DNA of 64,000 bases from Gilliamella sp. ESL0443 (lineage in GTDB: Bacteria; Pseudomonadota; Gammaproteobacteria; Enterobacterales; Orbaceae), in NCBI RefSeq assembly GCF_019469165.1, contig NZ_CP048263.1:372001-436000 (forward strand). The letters run 5' to 3'. Under the pieces are notes generated by a model that saw nothing but the letters and a program-made list of their open reading frames with translations, ran no database searches and had not been told where the DNA came from. Position numbers and translations under genes: made by a program. Below are positions 47,498 to 56,331 of this stretch, piece by piece. Numbering within the stretch: the stretch's first letter is position 1; every line of letters starts with the position of its first letter.

Positions 47498-47806
47498 TCT
47501 CTTAATATCCTTAAATATCTTAAAAAGGCACTTAAGTGCCTTTTTTTTCGTCTATTAAGTGTTAAACCATACAAAAAAACATTTTATGCTTAAAAAAAAT
47601 TAATTTTAAGTCATAAAATAGTCCTAATTCGCAGAATTACATGTGATAAACATTGTTAATCTACAGTGTTTCAATAAAAATCTAGTATTCAATAGTAGAT
47701 ATCCCAGTAATAATTTAGTTGCTATTTGAAAGCAACTATTTATTAAACCAAGAACAAATATTTTTGTATCTTTTTTAAATAATAAAATACCTAAGAGGGT
47801 AATTAA
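47498..47806. other. 309-bp spacer between the two porins
   Basis: Holds the copy A terminator (47522-47548) and an imperfect 15-bp inverted repeat at 47581-47595 and 47604-47619 (ATTTTATG...TTAAAA, one bulged base). The rest is AT-rich. No small gene was seen. Confidence 0.5.
47522..47548 (+). terminator. Terminator of porin copy A
   Basis: AAAAAGGCAC TTAA GTGCC followed by eight T. Confidence 0.88.
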
Positions 47807-48952
47807 ATGAAACGTAATCTATTAGCAATTGCTATTCCTGTACTATTAATTGCCGGAACAGCTAGCGCTTCTATTGAAGTGTGGAACAAAGATGGCAATA
47901 AAGTTGACTTTTATGGTCGAGTCTATGCTTTAAATTATCTTACTGATCGAAATAATCAAACTGGTGAAGGTGACAAAACGACAGCTCGTTTAGGTATGTC
48001 AGGTGAAACACAAATTTCAGATAGTTTGAGCGGCTATGGTCGTTGGGAATATGAAGCAAAAACTGGATCAGATGCTGATAACGAAACTCGTTATGCATAT
48101 GCTGGTTTAAATTTCGGTGATTTTGGTTCATTTGACTACGGTCGTAATGACGGCGTATTAAAAACTTTAACTTCTTATACTGACGTTCTACCTGAATTTG
48201 GTGGTGATGCTTCAAATAATGATATTTATGCATTAACGGCTAGAACAAAAGCAGTAGCGACTTATCGTAATTCAAACTTTTTTGGATTAGTTGACGGTTT
48301 GCGTTTTGCAGTACAGTATGCAGATAACGGAGATAATAGTTCAACTCAATATCTAAATAAACACGATCGTACTGACCATGATAGTGCAGAAGCATGGGGT
48401 TCTGTAATTGATTGGGATGTGCTTGATAGTGGTTTATCTATTGGTGCAGGTTATGCGCAAACTGGCGGACATAAAGATGCTAAAGCATGGTCAGCAGGTG
48501 CTAAATATAATAACGACAATCTTTATTTAGCTGCACTTTATATTCAAGGTAAACAAAAATATGGTTGGGAAAAAGCGTCAAGTACAAGTAATACTGATGA
48601 TTTGAAAACCAAAGGTTTTGAATTAGTTGCACAATATGGTATTGACTTTGAAGTTGGCCGTTTAACACCTTCTGTTGCATATATTCAACATAAAGTACAA
48701 GATGCTTCAAGCTTCTCAAGAAGTGGTGATGCAGGCCTTAAAGGTAATGATTTAGTTAAATATGTTGATGTTGGCTTAACTTACGATTTCAATAAAAATT
48801 TATCAGCCATTGTTGATTATAAAATCAACTTGTTAGATAAAAATGATATTGGCGCACGTCGTGCTTTATATGAAGACGGTACATTTAGTAAATCTCAAAT
48901 TAAAGCAACAGCTAAGGATACTGTTGCATTAGGATTAATTTATCAATTCTAA
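47807..48952 (+). CDS. Trimeric porin, OmpC/OmpF family, copy B
   Basis: A 381-residue porin, tandem paralogue of copy A. Signal peptide and the next 100 residues are nearly identical to copy A (SIEVWNKDGNKVDFYGRVYA, LNFGDFGSFDYGRNDGVLK), with VLPEFGGDASNN in loop 3. The extracellular loops are where the two differ, for instance after the GDNSSTQYLN stretch. It also ends in QF. AGAGGGTAATTAA precedes the ATG, almost the same as copy A. A separate promoter is likely because copy A has its own terminator. Confidence 0.93.
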   Translation: MKRNLLAIAIPVLLIAGTASASIEVWNKDGNKVDFYGRVYALNYLTDRNNQTGEGDKTTARLGMSGETQISDSLSGYGRWEYEAKTGSDADNETRYAYAGLNFGDFGSFDYGRNDGVLKTLTSYTDVLPEFGGDASNNDIYALTARTKAVATYRNSNFFGLVDGLRFAVQYADNGDNSSTQYLNKHDRTDHDSAEAWGSVIDWDVLDSGLSIGAGYAQTGGHKDAKAWSAGAKYNNDNLYLAALYIQGKQKYGWEKASSTSNTDDLKTKGFELVAQYGIDFEVGRLTPSVAYIQHKVQDASSFSRSGDAGLKGNDLVKYVDVGLTYDFNKNLSAIVDYKINLLDKNDIGARRALYEDGTFSKSQIKATAKDTVALGLIYQF

Positions 48953-48974
48953 TTATTTTATCTTTTGATTTGAT

Positions 48975-48997
48975 AAAGGCACTTCGGTGCCTTTTTT
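48975..48997 (+). terminator. Terminator of porin copy B
   Basis: AAAGGCAC TTCG GTGCC followed by six T; a UUCG-type tetraloop makes it stable. Confidence 0.87.
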
Positions 48998-49084
48998 CTT
49001 GTCTTTCTGGATCAAATACTGCTTGCACTTTAATAGATAGTTTGTTAAAAAATACAAAAAATAATAAGGAATTAGGATTATTTG

Positions 49085-49543
49085 ATGCTTTATATTACTC
49101 GAAAGCTACCTGCAAAGAAAAGCATTGCATTGGTTGCACATGATCATTTGAAAGAAGCATTATTAAATTGGTGCAAAACAAATCGCGAAGAACTCTCTCA
49201 TCATAATTTATGTGGAACAGGTACAACAGGTACATTAATTAAGAAAGAAACCGGATTAAATATTACGCCAATGCTTAGTGGTCCAATGGGGGGCGATCAG
49301 CAGATCGGCGCTTTAATCGCAGAAGGTAAAATTGATATTCTTATCTTTTTCTGGGATCCTCTAAATGCCGTTCCTCATGATCCAGATGTAAAAGCACTAT
49401 TACGCTTATCAACGGTTTGGAACATTCCTGTTGCAACTAATCAAGCAACAGCTAACGCATTAATACAGTCCTCAATATTTACTCAAGAAGTGGAGATAGA
49501 GATCCCTGATTATCAAGGCTATTTAAATGAAAGAGTAAAATAG
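49085..49543 (+). CDS. mgsA: Methylglyoxal synthase
   Basis: MgsA turns dihydroxyacetone phosphate into methylglyoxal and phosphate, a bypass that relieves sugar-phosphate overload. The 152-residue protein has GTGTTGTLI, the catalytic Asp in [20 protein letters not shown] (about 70) and [20 protein letters not shown] as in E. coli MgsA. I use the ATG at 49085; a TTG directly before it is in frame. mdtH follows with no gap, so they are cotranscribed. Confidence 0.95.
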   Translation: MLYITRKLPAKKSIALVAHDHLKEALLNWCKTNREELSHHNLCGTGTTGTLIKKETGLNITPMLSGPMGGDQQIGALIAEGKIDILIFFWDPLNAVPHDPDVKALLRLSTVWNIPVATNQATANALIQSSIFTQEVEIEIPDYQGYLNERVK

Positions 49544-50755
49544 ATGCCAATTCCTTCACAAGTTCGCAAAACAGGTAGATACATCTTATTATTTGATAAT
49601 CTGTTTATTGTATTGGGATTTTATGTCGTATTTCCGCTCGTTTCTACGCACTTTGTTAGCCAAGTAGGTTGGAGTGCACTATTTGTTGGTTTTGCTTTAG
49701 GATTTCGTCAATTTGTTCAACAAGGATTTGGCTTAATTGGTGGTGCTATAGCTGATCGATTTGGTGCAAAACCTATGATCATAACAGGTATGTTTTTGCG
49801 GTCGATTGGCTTTATTTCAATGGCTTTAGCAACTGAACACTGGTTATTACTTGTATCTTGCTTATTGTCTGCATTGGGTGGACTGTTATTTGATCCACCT
49901 CGAATGGGATTAACCATAAAATTTACTAGGCCTCACGAACGAGGCAAATTTATATCTTTATTAATGATACAAGATAATGCAGGTGCAGTTATTGGTGCTC
50001 TTATTGGTGGTATCTTAATAGATTATGATTTCCAATTAGTTTGTTGGTGCGGCGCTTTTATCTTTTTCTTATGTGGCATTTTTAATCTGTTTTTTTTACC
50101 CTCTTATCATATTGCAATTGGTAAAGCTTCAATTATTAATGGTATGAAAATCGTTTTGAAAGATAAAAAGTTTACTCATTATGTGCTTACTTTAACTGGT
50201 TATTATGTGCTTGGGGTACAAGTCATGTTGATGCTACCTCTAACTATTACCAATATTTCAGGAAGTTCAAGCTATGTGAAATGGATGTACGTGATTGAAG
50301 CAATTATCTCACTAACTCTACTTTATCCTATTGCTCGGTTTAGTGAAAAACATTTTAGATTAGATCAACGCCTTAAATTTGGATTACTATTGATGTCGTT
50401 TGCCTTTATAATAATCGGATTTACATCCCAATTATCTATTTTGTTATCACTCATAGCGCTTTTTTATCTTGGGGCAATTGTAGCAGAGCCGGCTAGAGAA
50501 ACTTTAGCAACCGTTTTAACTAATCCAAAAGCCAAAGGTAGTTACATGGGATTTAGTCGATTAGGGCTTGCTTTAGGTGGGTTTGTTGGTTATACCGGTG
50601 CTGGTTGGCTTTATGAAATTGCAATCAAGATGGGTTTTTTGCATTTACCGTGGATTATTTTAACTTTAGTTGGTTTATTAACGTTAGGTTATTTACAATA
50701 TTTATTTAAGGATGAACCACCTTTTAATTTAGTCAAGATGAAAAAAATTGATTAA
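49544..50755 (+). CDS. mdtH: MFS efflux transporter MdtH
   Basis: A 403-residue drug:H+ antiporter with about 12 helices. It matches E. coli MdtH along its length: YILLFDNLFIVLGFYVVFPLVS, GGAIADRFGAKPMIITGMFLR, CLLSALGGLLFDPPR, QDNAGAVIGALIGG and GSYMGFSRLGLALGG. Fluoroquinolone export is known for the E. coli protein. Its ATG directly follows the mgsA stop. Its last 23 bp overlap the 3' end of yafJ on the other strand. Confidence 0.92.
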   Translation: MPIPSQVRKTGRYILLFDNLFIVLGFYVVFPLVSTHFVSQVGWSALFVGFALGFRQFVQQGFGLIGGAIADRFGAKPMIITGMFLRSIGFISMALATEHWLLLVSCLLSALGGLLFDPPRMGLTIKFTRPHERGKFISLLMIQDNAGAVIGALIGGILIDYDFQLVCWCGAFIFFLCGIFNLFFLPSYHIAIGKASIINGMKIVLKDKKFTHYVLTLTGYYVLGVQVMLMLPLTITNISGSSSYVKWMYVIEAIISLTLLYPIARFSEKHFRLDQRLKFGLLLMSFAFIIIGFTSQLSILLSLIALFYLGAIVAEPARETLATVLTNPKAKGSYMGFSRLGLALGGFVGYTGAGWLYEIAIKMGFLHLPWIILTLVGLLTLGYLQYLFKDEPPFNLVKMKKID

Positions 50756-51512
50756 TTTCACCATATTTAAATAAAATTGCTTCACCAGTGTTTAATTTAT
50801 GCCAAGTTTCATTTGAGGTTAACGGCATAGTTGAAATAATAGTGACAATATCATTTGGTGTAGTATGCTTTTGAAAATCGATTTCAACATCTTCATCAAT
50901 TAATTTTGCTTTACCAAATGGCGCTTTTCGGGTAATCCAATGAAGATTAGTCGAGCAATAGGCAAATACATATTCACCATCTGAAAGTAACATATTAAAA
51001 ATACCAAGTTCGGTTAATTTAATCGCACACTCTCGAATATAATCAAAAAGTTCAATATCATCGGTAGGTTGTTTGGGATATTTTTTATGTAACTGATTAA
51101 TTAAGTAACAAAAAGCATATTCACTGTCGGTTAATCCAACTGGTTGAAAAATTCCCATATGCAGCTTTTCGTAATCAGTTAATTGCCCATTGTGGGCAAA
51201 AGTCCAATTTTTTCCCCATAATTCGCGAGTAAAAGGATGGGTATTTTCTAGAGCTACTCCTCCTCGATTAGCTTGACGAATATGAGCAATTACTGCCGTT
51301 GATTTTATTGGGTATTGTTGAACTAATTTAGCTATAGGTGAAAAACTACAAGGTTCAGGATCTTTGAATGTACGACATCCTTTACCTTCATAAAATGTTA
51401 TTCCCCAACCATCTTTATGTGGACCTTTATCACCACCACGTTTGATTAAACTGGTAAAACTAAAACAGATATCAGTCGGCACATTGGCACTCATACCCAA
51501 TAATTCGCACAT
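50733..51512 (-). CDS. yafJ: Class II glutamine amidotransferase-like protein YafJ
   Basis: A 259-residue N-terminal nucleophile amidotransferase domain. I place the start at ATG 51512 because removal of Met exposes the catalytic Cys2 in MCELLGMSA; other features are GWGITFYEG, IRQANRGGV and FAHNGQL, which bind glutamine. It has no synthase partner domain, so the amide acceptor is unknown. It starts 1 bp after the gmhA stop, the gmhA-yafJ pair being as in E. coli, and converges with mdtH with a 23-bp overlap. Confidence 0.9.
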   Translation of the reverse strand: MCELLGMSANVPTDICFSFTSLIKRGGDKGPHKDGWGITFYEGKGCRTFKDPEPCSFSPIAKLVQQYPIKSTAVIAHIRQANRGGVALENTHPFTRELWGKNWTFAHNGQLTDYEKLHMGIFQPVGLTDSEYAFCYLINQLHKKYPKQPTDDIELFDYIRECAIKLTELGIFNMLLSDGEYVFAYCSTNLHWITRKAPFGKAKLIDEDVEIDFQKHTTPNDIVTIISTMPLTSNETWHKLNTGEAILFKYGEINQFFSS

Positions 51513-51513
51513 A

Positions 51514-52089
51514 TTAAGCCATCTCTTTTTCAATGAGTAAAATCAAAATATGAATCACTTTTATATGGATTTCTTGAACTCTATCAGCATAACCAAAATG
51601 AGGTACACGAATGTCTACATCAGCCAAACCATTCATTTTTCCACCATCTTTACCTGTAAGAGTAATAATTTTCATACCTTTTTGTTTTGCTGCTTCAATC
51701 GCTTTAATGACATTAGTTGAGTTTCCTGAAGTTGAAATACCTAGTAGTACATCACCTTTTTGACCAACACCTTCTACATAGCGAGAAAAAATAGAATCGA
51801 AACCATAATCATTACCAACACAGGATATATGACTTACATCTGAAATTGCAATGGCTGGATAGGATGGTCGATTATCGCGAAAACGGCCTGTTAACTCTTC
51901 AGCAAAATGCATAGCGTCACAATGAGAACCTCCATTACCACATGAAAGTACTTTACCACCTTGTTTAAATGAGTTTGCGATTAAAATGGCCGCCTGTTGG
52001 ATTTGTTTAAGATTTTCATCATTTGAAATGAAATTGGCTAAAACTTCAATTGCTTGATTTAGCTCATCTCGAATAGTGTTAATGTACAT
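51514..52089 (-). CDS. gmhA: Sedoheptulose-7-phosphate isomerase GmhA
   Basis: GmhA (LpcA) makes D-glycero-D-manno-heptose 7-phosphate, the first step to LPS core heptose. The 191-residue SIS-domain protein has [59 protein letters not shown] and the C-terminal [15 protein letters not shown], all as in E. coli. The ATG at 52089 with GAGGT upstream matches the family start; a longer frame to 52128 is not conserved. hldE at 59306 supplies the next steps. Confidence 0.95.
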   Translation of the reverse strand: MYINTIRDELNQAIEVLANFISNDENLKQIQQAAILIANSFKQGGKVLSCGNGGSHCDAMHFAEELTGRFRDNRPSYPAIAISDVSHISCVGNDYGFDSIFSRYVEGVGQKGDVLLGISTSGNSTNVIKAIEAAKQKGMKIITLTGKDGGKMNGLADVDIRVPHFGYADRVQEIHIKVIHILILLIEKEMA

Positions 52090-52449
52090 CAATTTTACCT
52101 CTTTTGTAGAAAGCTTTTTTCTTACCATTGTAATTCGTTAATAACAGCTTGCAAGTAATAAAAATGAAATTTCTTATAGTAAGAAAAAACTTTGATGCAA
52201 TTATTAAAAATTTATAAATCTTTGTTGAAGGAATGATAATTTATAAATGTAAAAATTACACTTTATAAACAGTAAATTTACAAACAATAACTTTCAAATA
52301 ATCATACTTACTTATGCTTGTTATAAACATGTTAATTCCCCATTTTTGCTAATAGGATAACCCTTTAATCTGTGCTATAATTGGCCTATAAATTTTTCAC
52401 TAAAAGTGATTATAAAATTGCATCTAGAATCTATCGATAAGGAATAAAT
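52090..52449. other. 360-bp divergent spacer between gmhA and ribH
   Basis: AT-rich; no reading frame seen. It holds TGCTATAAT (52373-52381), an extended -10 for ribH, and a small hairpin TCACT AAA AGTGA (52397-52409) in the predicted ribH leader. There is no FMN riboswitch. Confidence 0.5.
52373..52381 (+). promoter_or_regulatory. Extended -10 promoter of ribH-nusB
   Basis: TGCTATAAT about 68 bp before the ribH ATG. The -35 region is weak. The transcript would include ribH and nusB. Confidence 0.5.
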
Positions 52450-52920
52450 ATGCAAATAGTTAAAGGTAAAGTTGCTGGACCAAAAGCTAAAGTAGCCATT
52501 ATCGTGGCACGTTTTAACCAATTTATTAACGAAAGTTTAGTTAATGGAGCAGTAGATGCATTAACTCGTATTGGTCAAGTTGAAGATAAAAACATTTCAG
52601 TTATTTGGGTACCAGGCGCTTACGAAATTCCTTTAGCAGCAAAAGTTGCTGCGCAATCAAAAAAATATGATGCCATTGTAGCATTAGGTACGGTAATTCG
52701 TGGCAGTACGGCTCATTTTGATTTCGTTGCTGGAGAATCAAGTTCAGGTTTATTGAATGCTAGTTTAGAGTATTCAATACCAGTTGGTTTTGGAATTTTA
52801 ACCACCGAAAGTATTGAGCAGGCGATCGAACGAGCTGGAACTAAAGCTGGTAATAAAGGTGCTGAAGCAGCATTAACCGCACTTGAAATGTTAAATGTTA
52901 TCAAAACAATTAAGGGGTAA
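52450..52920 (+). CDS. ribH: 6,7-dimethyl-8-ribityllumazine synthase
   Basis: RibH condenses 5-amino-6-ribitylaminouracil with 3,4-dihydroxy-2-butanone 4-phosphate, the last step before riboflavin synthase. The 156-residue protein has [53 protein letters not shown] (catalytic His in the last part) and [24 protein letters not shown] as in E. coli. It is followed at once by nusB, as in E. coli. Confidence 0.96.
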   Translation: MQIVKGKVAGPKAKVAIIVARFNQFINESLVNGAVDALTRIGQVEDKNISVIWVPGAYEIPLAAKVAAQSKKYDAIVALGTVIRGSTAHFDFVAGESSSGLLNASLEYSIPVGFGILTTESIEQAIERAGTKAGNKGAEAALTALEMLNVIKTIKG

Positions 52921-52924
52921 TTTA

Positions 52925-53344
52925 GTGGCGTTAGTTAATCCTCGTCGTCGAGCAAGAGAGTGTGCCGTTCAAGCCATTTACTCTTGGCAAATTTCTAAAA
53001 ATGATCTTGCTGATGTTGAGAGCAGTTTTATAGCTGAACAAGATATGAAAGGTGTTGATAGTAAATATTTTAGAGAATTACTTCATGGTGTTGCCAAAAA
53101 CACAGCAGAATTAGATGAAAAAATGGCACCTTACCTAACAGAAAGAACTGTTGATGAGTTAGGACAAATTGAATTAGCGGTACTACGAATTGCAACTTAT
53201 GAATTAATGAAGAGACATGATGTCCCTTATAAAGTGGTTATCAATGAAGCAATTGATCTGGCGAAAACTTTTGGCGCAGAAGAAAGCCACAAATTTATAA
53301 ATGGTGTATTGGATAAAGTTGCTCCAACTATTCGTACACGATAA
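52925..53344 (+). CDS. nusB: Transcription antitermination protein NusB
   Basis: NusB joins NusE (S10) on boxA RNA in rRNA antitermination. The 139-residue protein, equal in length to E. coli NusB, has [55 protein letters not shown] and [13 protein letters not shown]. The start is the GTG at 52925, which has AAGGGG nine bases upstream (overlapping the ribH 3' end); an upstream in-frame ATG inside ribH would add ten non-family residues. Confidence 0.95.
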   Translation: MALVNPRRRARECAVQAIYSWQISKNDLADVESSFIAEQDMKGVDSKYFRELLHGVAKNTAELDEKMAPYLTERTVDELGQIELAVLRIATYELMKRHDVPYKVVINEAIDLAKTFGAEESHKFINGVLDKVAPTIRTR

Positions 53345-53365
53345 CTGTCTTAAATTGGGAATATT

Positions 53366-54403
53366 ATGAACGACACGATCGAAAAAAGCAGGCCTTCAAT
53401 TTTTTATGCCAAAAATAGTCAATCAAGTGTGAAATCTGTAAAAAACAAAGGCAATGATCATCGAAGTAAGCGTAAAAATGATAGTTTTCAGTCTAATTCA
53501 AATGCAAAAAATGATCGAATTGAAACATTTAAAGTAAAATCATCAAATAAAACTATAAAGTCATCTAAAGTAAACTTAAATTTATCAGATGAACATGATT
53601 CTCCTTGGCAAAAAAAAGTTAAAGATAACGATCAAACTCCAACATTTGGTTACGATGAGTATCGACAAAAAAAAGAAGAGACTTTAGTTTATAGTGAAAA
53701 CAGTTGTAGAGCTGTATTTAAGCATCGACGCTTTGCTATAGTGAAATTATTTATTACTCAAGAAATGACTTACCAGTTTAAAGATTTAATTAATTGGTTA
53801 GTCAAACAACGACTAGGTTATAACGTTGTATCAACAGAACAAATTACTAAAATAACTCAAAACCTACATCATGGTGGAGTCTGTTTAATTGTTAAAAAAC
53901 GGATACCACTCTCTTTACTTGATTACTTACATGAACATGATGATAGAGTTCGTGATTGTATTCTTGCGATTGATGATGTTAATAACCCTCATAATTTAGG
54001 TGGATTAGTTCGTAGCGCTGCTTTTTTTGGAGTTAATGGTATCATTTTGCGTCAAACTAATTTGCTTGATAGTGGATCAGCAATGCGAGTCGCTGAAGGT
54101 GGTATTGAAGCGATTGAACCAATTAAAAGTGATGATTTTATTGTATCCATAGATATATTAAAAAAGAATGGTTATCAAATAATTGCCTTATTACCATGTC
54201 AGTCAAAATCCATTAAATCAACCGAATTATCACAACTTCAATTTAAAAAGAAAGTTGTATTAATTATATTTCAACAAATTAACACAAAGTTAATTAATTG
54301 TGCTGATAATGTTGTGCATTTGAGTGGTAATGATAATATGTCGGCATTAAATATTTCTGTTGCAGCAGGGATTGTTTTATCTACTATTAAATATCAATCT
54401 TAA
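53366..54403 (+). CDS. yfiF: SPOUT (TrmH-type) methyltransferase-like protein YfiF, motif 2 lost
   Basis: A 345-residue protein equal in length to E. coli YfiF. It has a basic, Ser/Asn/Lys-rich disordered N terminus (about 1-95), a substrate-binding domain (about 100-190, FKHRRFAIVKLF, HHGGVCLIVKKR) and the SpoU domain. Motif 1 (NPHNLGGLVRSA, 207-218) and motif 3 (LNISVAAGI, 327-335) are intact. Motif 2, which in E. coli reads LVLGQEYEGL, reads LIIFQQINTKL at 299-309, with both glycines and the glutamate replaced. The frame is open, so it is not a frameshift. Methyltransferase activity is therefore doubtful. Substrate is unknown even for E. coli YfiF. Confidence 0.85.
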   Translation: MNDTIEKSRPSIFYAKNSQSSVKSVKNKGNDHRSKRKNDSFQSNSNAKNDRIETFKVKSSNKTIKSSKVNLNLSDEHDSPWQKKVKDNDQTPTFGYDEYRQKKEETLVYSENSCRAVFKHRRFAIVKLFITQEMTYQFKDLINWLVKQRLGYNVVSTEQITKITQNLHHGGVCLIVKKRIPLSLLDYLHEHDDRVRDCILAIDDVNNPHNLGGLVRSAAFFGVNGIILRQTNLLDSGSAMRVAEGGIEAIEPIKSDDFIVSIDILKKNGYQIIALLPCQSKSIKSTELSQLQFKKKVVLIIFQQINTKLINCADNVVHLSGNDNMSALNISVAAGIVLSTIKYQS

Positions 54404-54547
54404 TTGATATTGCTCTAGTTATTTTTGAATACTTTGATGAAGTTAACACTTTTATCTTCTCATTATATTAAATAGCATCAATTGGTTAGAAAATGGTTGT
54501 TTTTTCTGTACATTGGTATCGAGTTTTTTAATGTATTGGTAATTATT

Positions 54548-55483
54548 ATGTCATCTAAACATCGAGTTGGTTTAATTTTTGGTAAGTTCTATCCATTACA
54601 CAGTGGCCACATTTATCTTATTGAAAAAGCGTTAACGCAAGTTGATGAATTACATGTAATGCTTGGTTGTGAAGCAACTCGCGATAAACAACTATTTGAG
54701 AAAAGTCGTTTACCTAGACAGCCGCAAGTTAGTGATCGTTTTTCATGGTTAAAAGATACCTTCAAAGATAGACATAATATTCATATTTATATTTCTGATG
54801 AAACTGGAATTAACTATTATCCTAATGGTTGGAAAGAGTGGAGTGATAGTATTAAACATATATTATCAGAAAATAAAATTGAACCATCTGTTGTGTTTAC
54901 TAGTGAACCACAAGATGTAACGGAGCATGAGCGCTATTTTGGTTGCCCTGTAGTTGTTATTGATGCTAATCGTGAATTCGTTAATATCAGTGCAACCAAA
55001 ATTCGAGAAAATCCTTATCAAAATTGGTCTTTTATTGCCCAAGCAGCTAGACCTTTTTTTGTTAAAAAAGTCGCCATCATAGGACATGATAAATTTAATG
55101 AATTGCCCGTAAAATTAGCTAATATTTATAATACACAATATGTTTCAAATGGGTATATAAATTATATTCAACGAGAAATTTCCACTCTAGAAAATAAACG
55201 TTACTTAAGTGAAAATGATTATCTAAGAATTGCAATGTTACATGTAGAGAGAATGAGTAAATCATTAGAAAATACTAATAAGCTTCTCTTTACTTCGATC
55301 GATTTTGGGACATTATCTAACTACTACGAGCAAATTTTTGGCAAATCTAATGAAGTCTTAATTGGACTAAAAAGTAGTTACCAATTTGATTTAATTATTC
55401 ATGAAAACGAATTACCGGCGAATTCCACTCCATTACAGCATTTTGAAATTGTTTCTAAAATGGTTGAATCGTTATTGATTTAG
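54548..55483 (+). CDS. nadR: NadR-type NMN adenylyltransferase with degenerate ribosylnicotinamide kinase domain
   Basis: A 311-residue protein. Residues 1-165 match the NMN adenylyltransferase core of E. coli NadR: GKFYPLHSGH (12-21, nucleotidyl transferase HxGH), SWLKDTFKD, NGWKEWSD and ISATKIRENPY (147-157). The kinase domain begins colinearly (PFFVKKVAIIG..KLANIYNT), but the P-loop GGESSGKST of E. coli is replaced by GHDKFNELP, two residues shorter. Walker B and lid residues are also gone and the end is about 30 residues short. The N-terminal helix-turn-helix repressor part of E. coli NadR is absent. It is probably an NMN adenylyltransferase only, or a decaying gene. An in-frame TTG upstream (54482) is less likely. 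Confidence 0.82.
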   Translation: MSSKHRVGLIFGKFYPLHSGHIYLIEKALTQVDELHVMLGCEATRDKQLFEKSRLPRQPQVSDRFSWLKDTFKDRHNIHIYISDETGINYYPNGWKEWSDSIKHILSENKIEPSVVFTSEPQDVTEHERYFGCPVVVIDANREFVNISATKIRENPYQNWSFIAQAARPFFVKKVAIIGHDKFNELPVKLANIYNTQYVSNGYINYIQREISTLENKRYLSENDYLRIAMLHVERMSKSLENTNKLLFTSIDFGTLSNYYEQIFGKSNEVLIGLKSSYQFDLIIHENELPANSTPLQHFEIVSKMVESLLI

Positions 55484-55545
55484 CTCATCACATTTAGGTT
55501 AGCTTATGTTAAAATAAGCTAACTTTTTGTGATAGGTGAATTTTT

Positions 55546-56316
55546 ATGTCTCAATCTTCTCAACCAAATGAAAATCAGGATAAAATTGATTTTGGTTACA
55601 CCCAAGTTCCAAAACAAGATAAAGTAAAACGCGTAGCAGAGGTGTTTCATTCTGTTGCAGATAAATACGATATCATGAACGATCTAATGTCATTTGGTAT
55701 TCACCGAATCTGGAAAAAAATAACTATTGAGTATAGTAGTGTTAGGAAAGGACAAAAAGTCCTTGATCTGGCTGGTGGTACAGGTGATTTAACAGCTAAA
55801 TTCTCACAAATAGTTGGAGATGATGGCTTAGTTGTATTAGCAGATATCAATGAGTCGATGCTTAAGGTTGGTAGAGATAAACTACGAGATAAAGGCTTAT
55901 TTAAAAATATTGAATATGTACAAGCAAATGCAGAGGAGTTACCATTTGCAGATAACTATTTTGATTGTATCACTATCTCATTTGGTCTACGAAATGTGAC
56001 TGATAAGCAAAAAGCGCTAGAATCTATGTGGCGAGTTTTAAAGCCAGGAGGGCGTTTATTGATTCTAGAATTCTCTAAACCACAATACCAAATTTTAAAT
56101 AAAGCCTACGATCTTTACTCATTTACTATGTTGCCATTAATGGGAAAAATCGTAGCGAATGATTCAGATAGTTATCGATATTTAGCTGAATCTATCAGAA
56201 TGCACCCAGATCAAAAAACACTGAAAAAAATGATGGAAGATGCTGGGTTTGTCGATGTTAAATATCACAATATGACAGGCGGTATTGTAGCCTTACATAC
56301 TGGTTTTAAATTTTAA
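55546..56316 (+). CDS. ubiE: Ubiquinone/menaquinone C-methyltransferase UbiE
   Basis: UbiE methylates the quinone ring in both ubiquinone and menaquinone synthesis. The 256-residue protein has [22 protein letters not shown], the SAM motif [15 protein letters not shown] (about 72-86), [16 protein letters not shown] and [12 protein letters not shown]. Length equals E. coli UbiE (251). It is followed by ubiB 15 bp later; the ubiJ gene that separates them in E. coli is missing. Confidence 0.95.
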   Translation: MSQSSQPNENQDKIDFGYTQVPKQDKVKRVAEVFHSVADKYDIMNDLMSFGIHRIWKKITIEYSSVRKGQKVLDLAGGTGDLTAKFSQIVGDDGLVVLADINESMLKVGRDKLRDKGLFKNIEYVQANAEELPFADNYFDCITISFGLRNVTDKQKALESMWRVLKPGGRLLILEFSKPQYQILNKAYDLYSFTMLPLMGKIVANDSDSYRYLAESIRMHPDQKTLKKMMEDAGFVDVKYHNMTGGIVALHTGFKF

Positions 56317-56331
56317 TGTGATAAACAAATA

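Noticed and set aside
47581-47619. 15-bp imperfect inverted repeat between the porins as a mobile-element end or terminator
   Set aside because: It is composed almost only of A and T, has a bulge, and the true terminator lies just before it; no transposase or target duplication is present.
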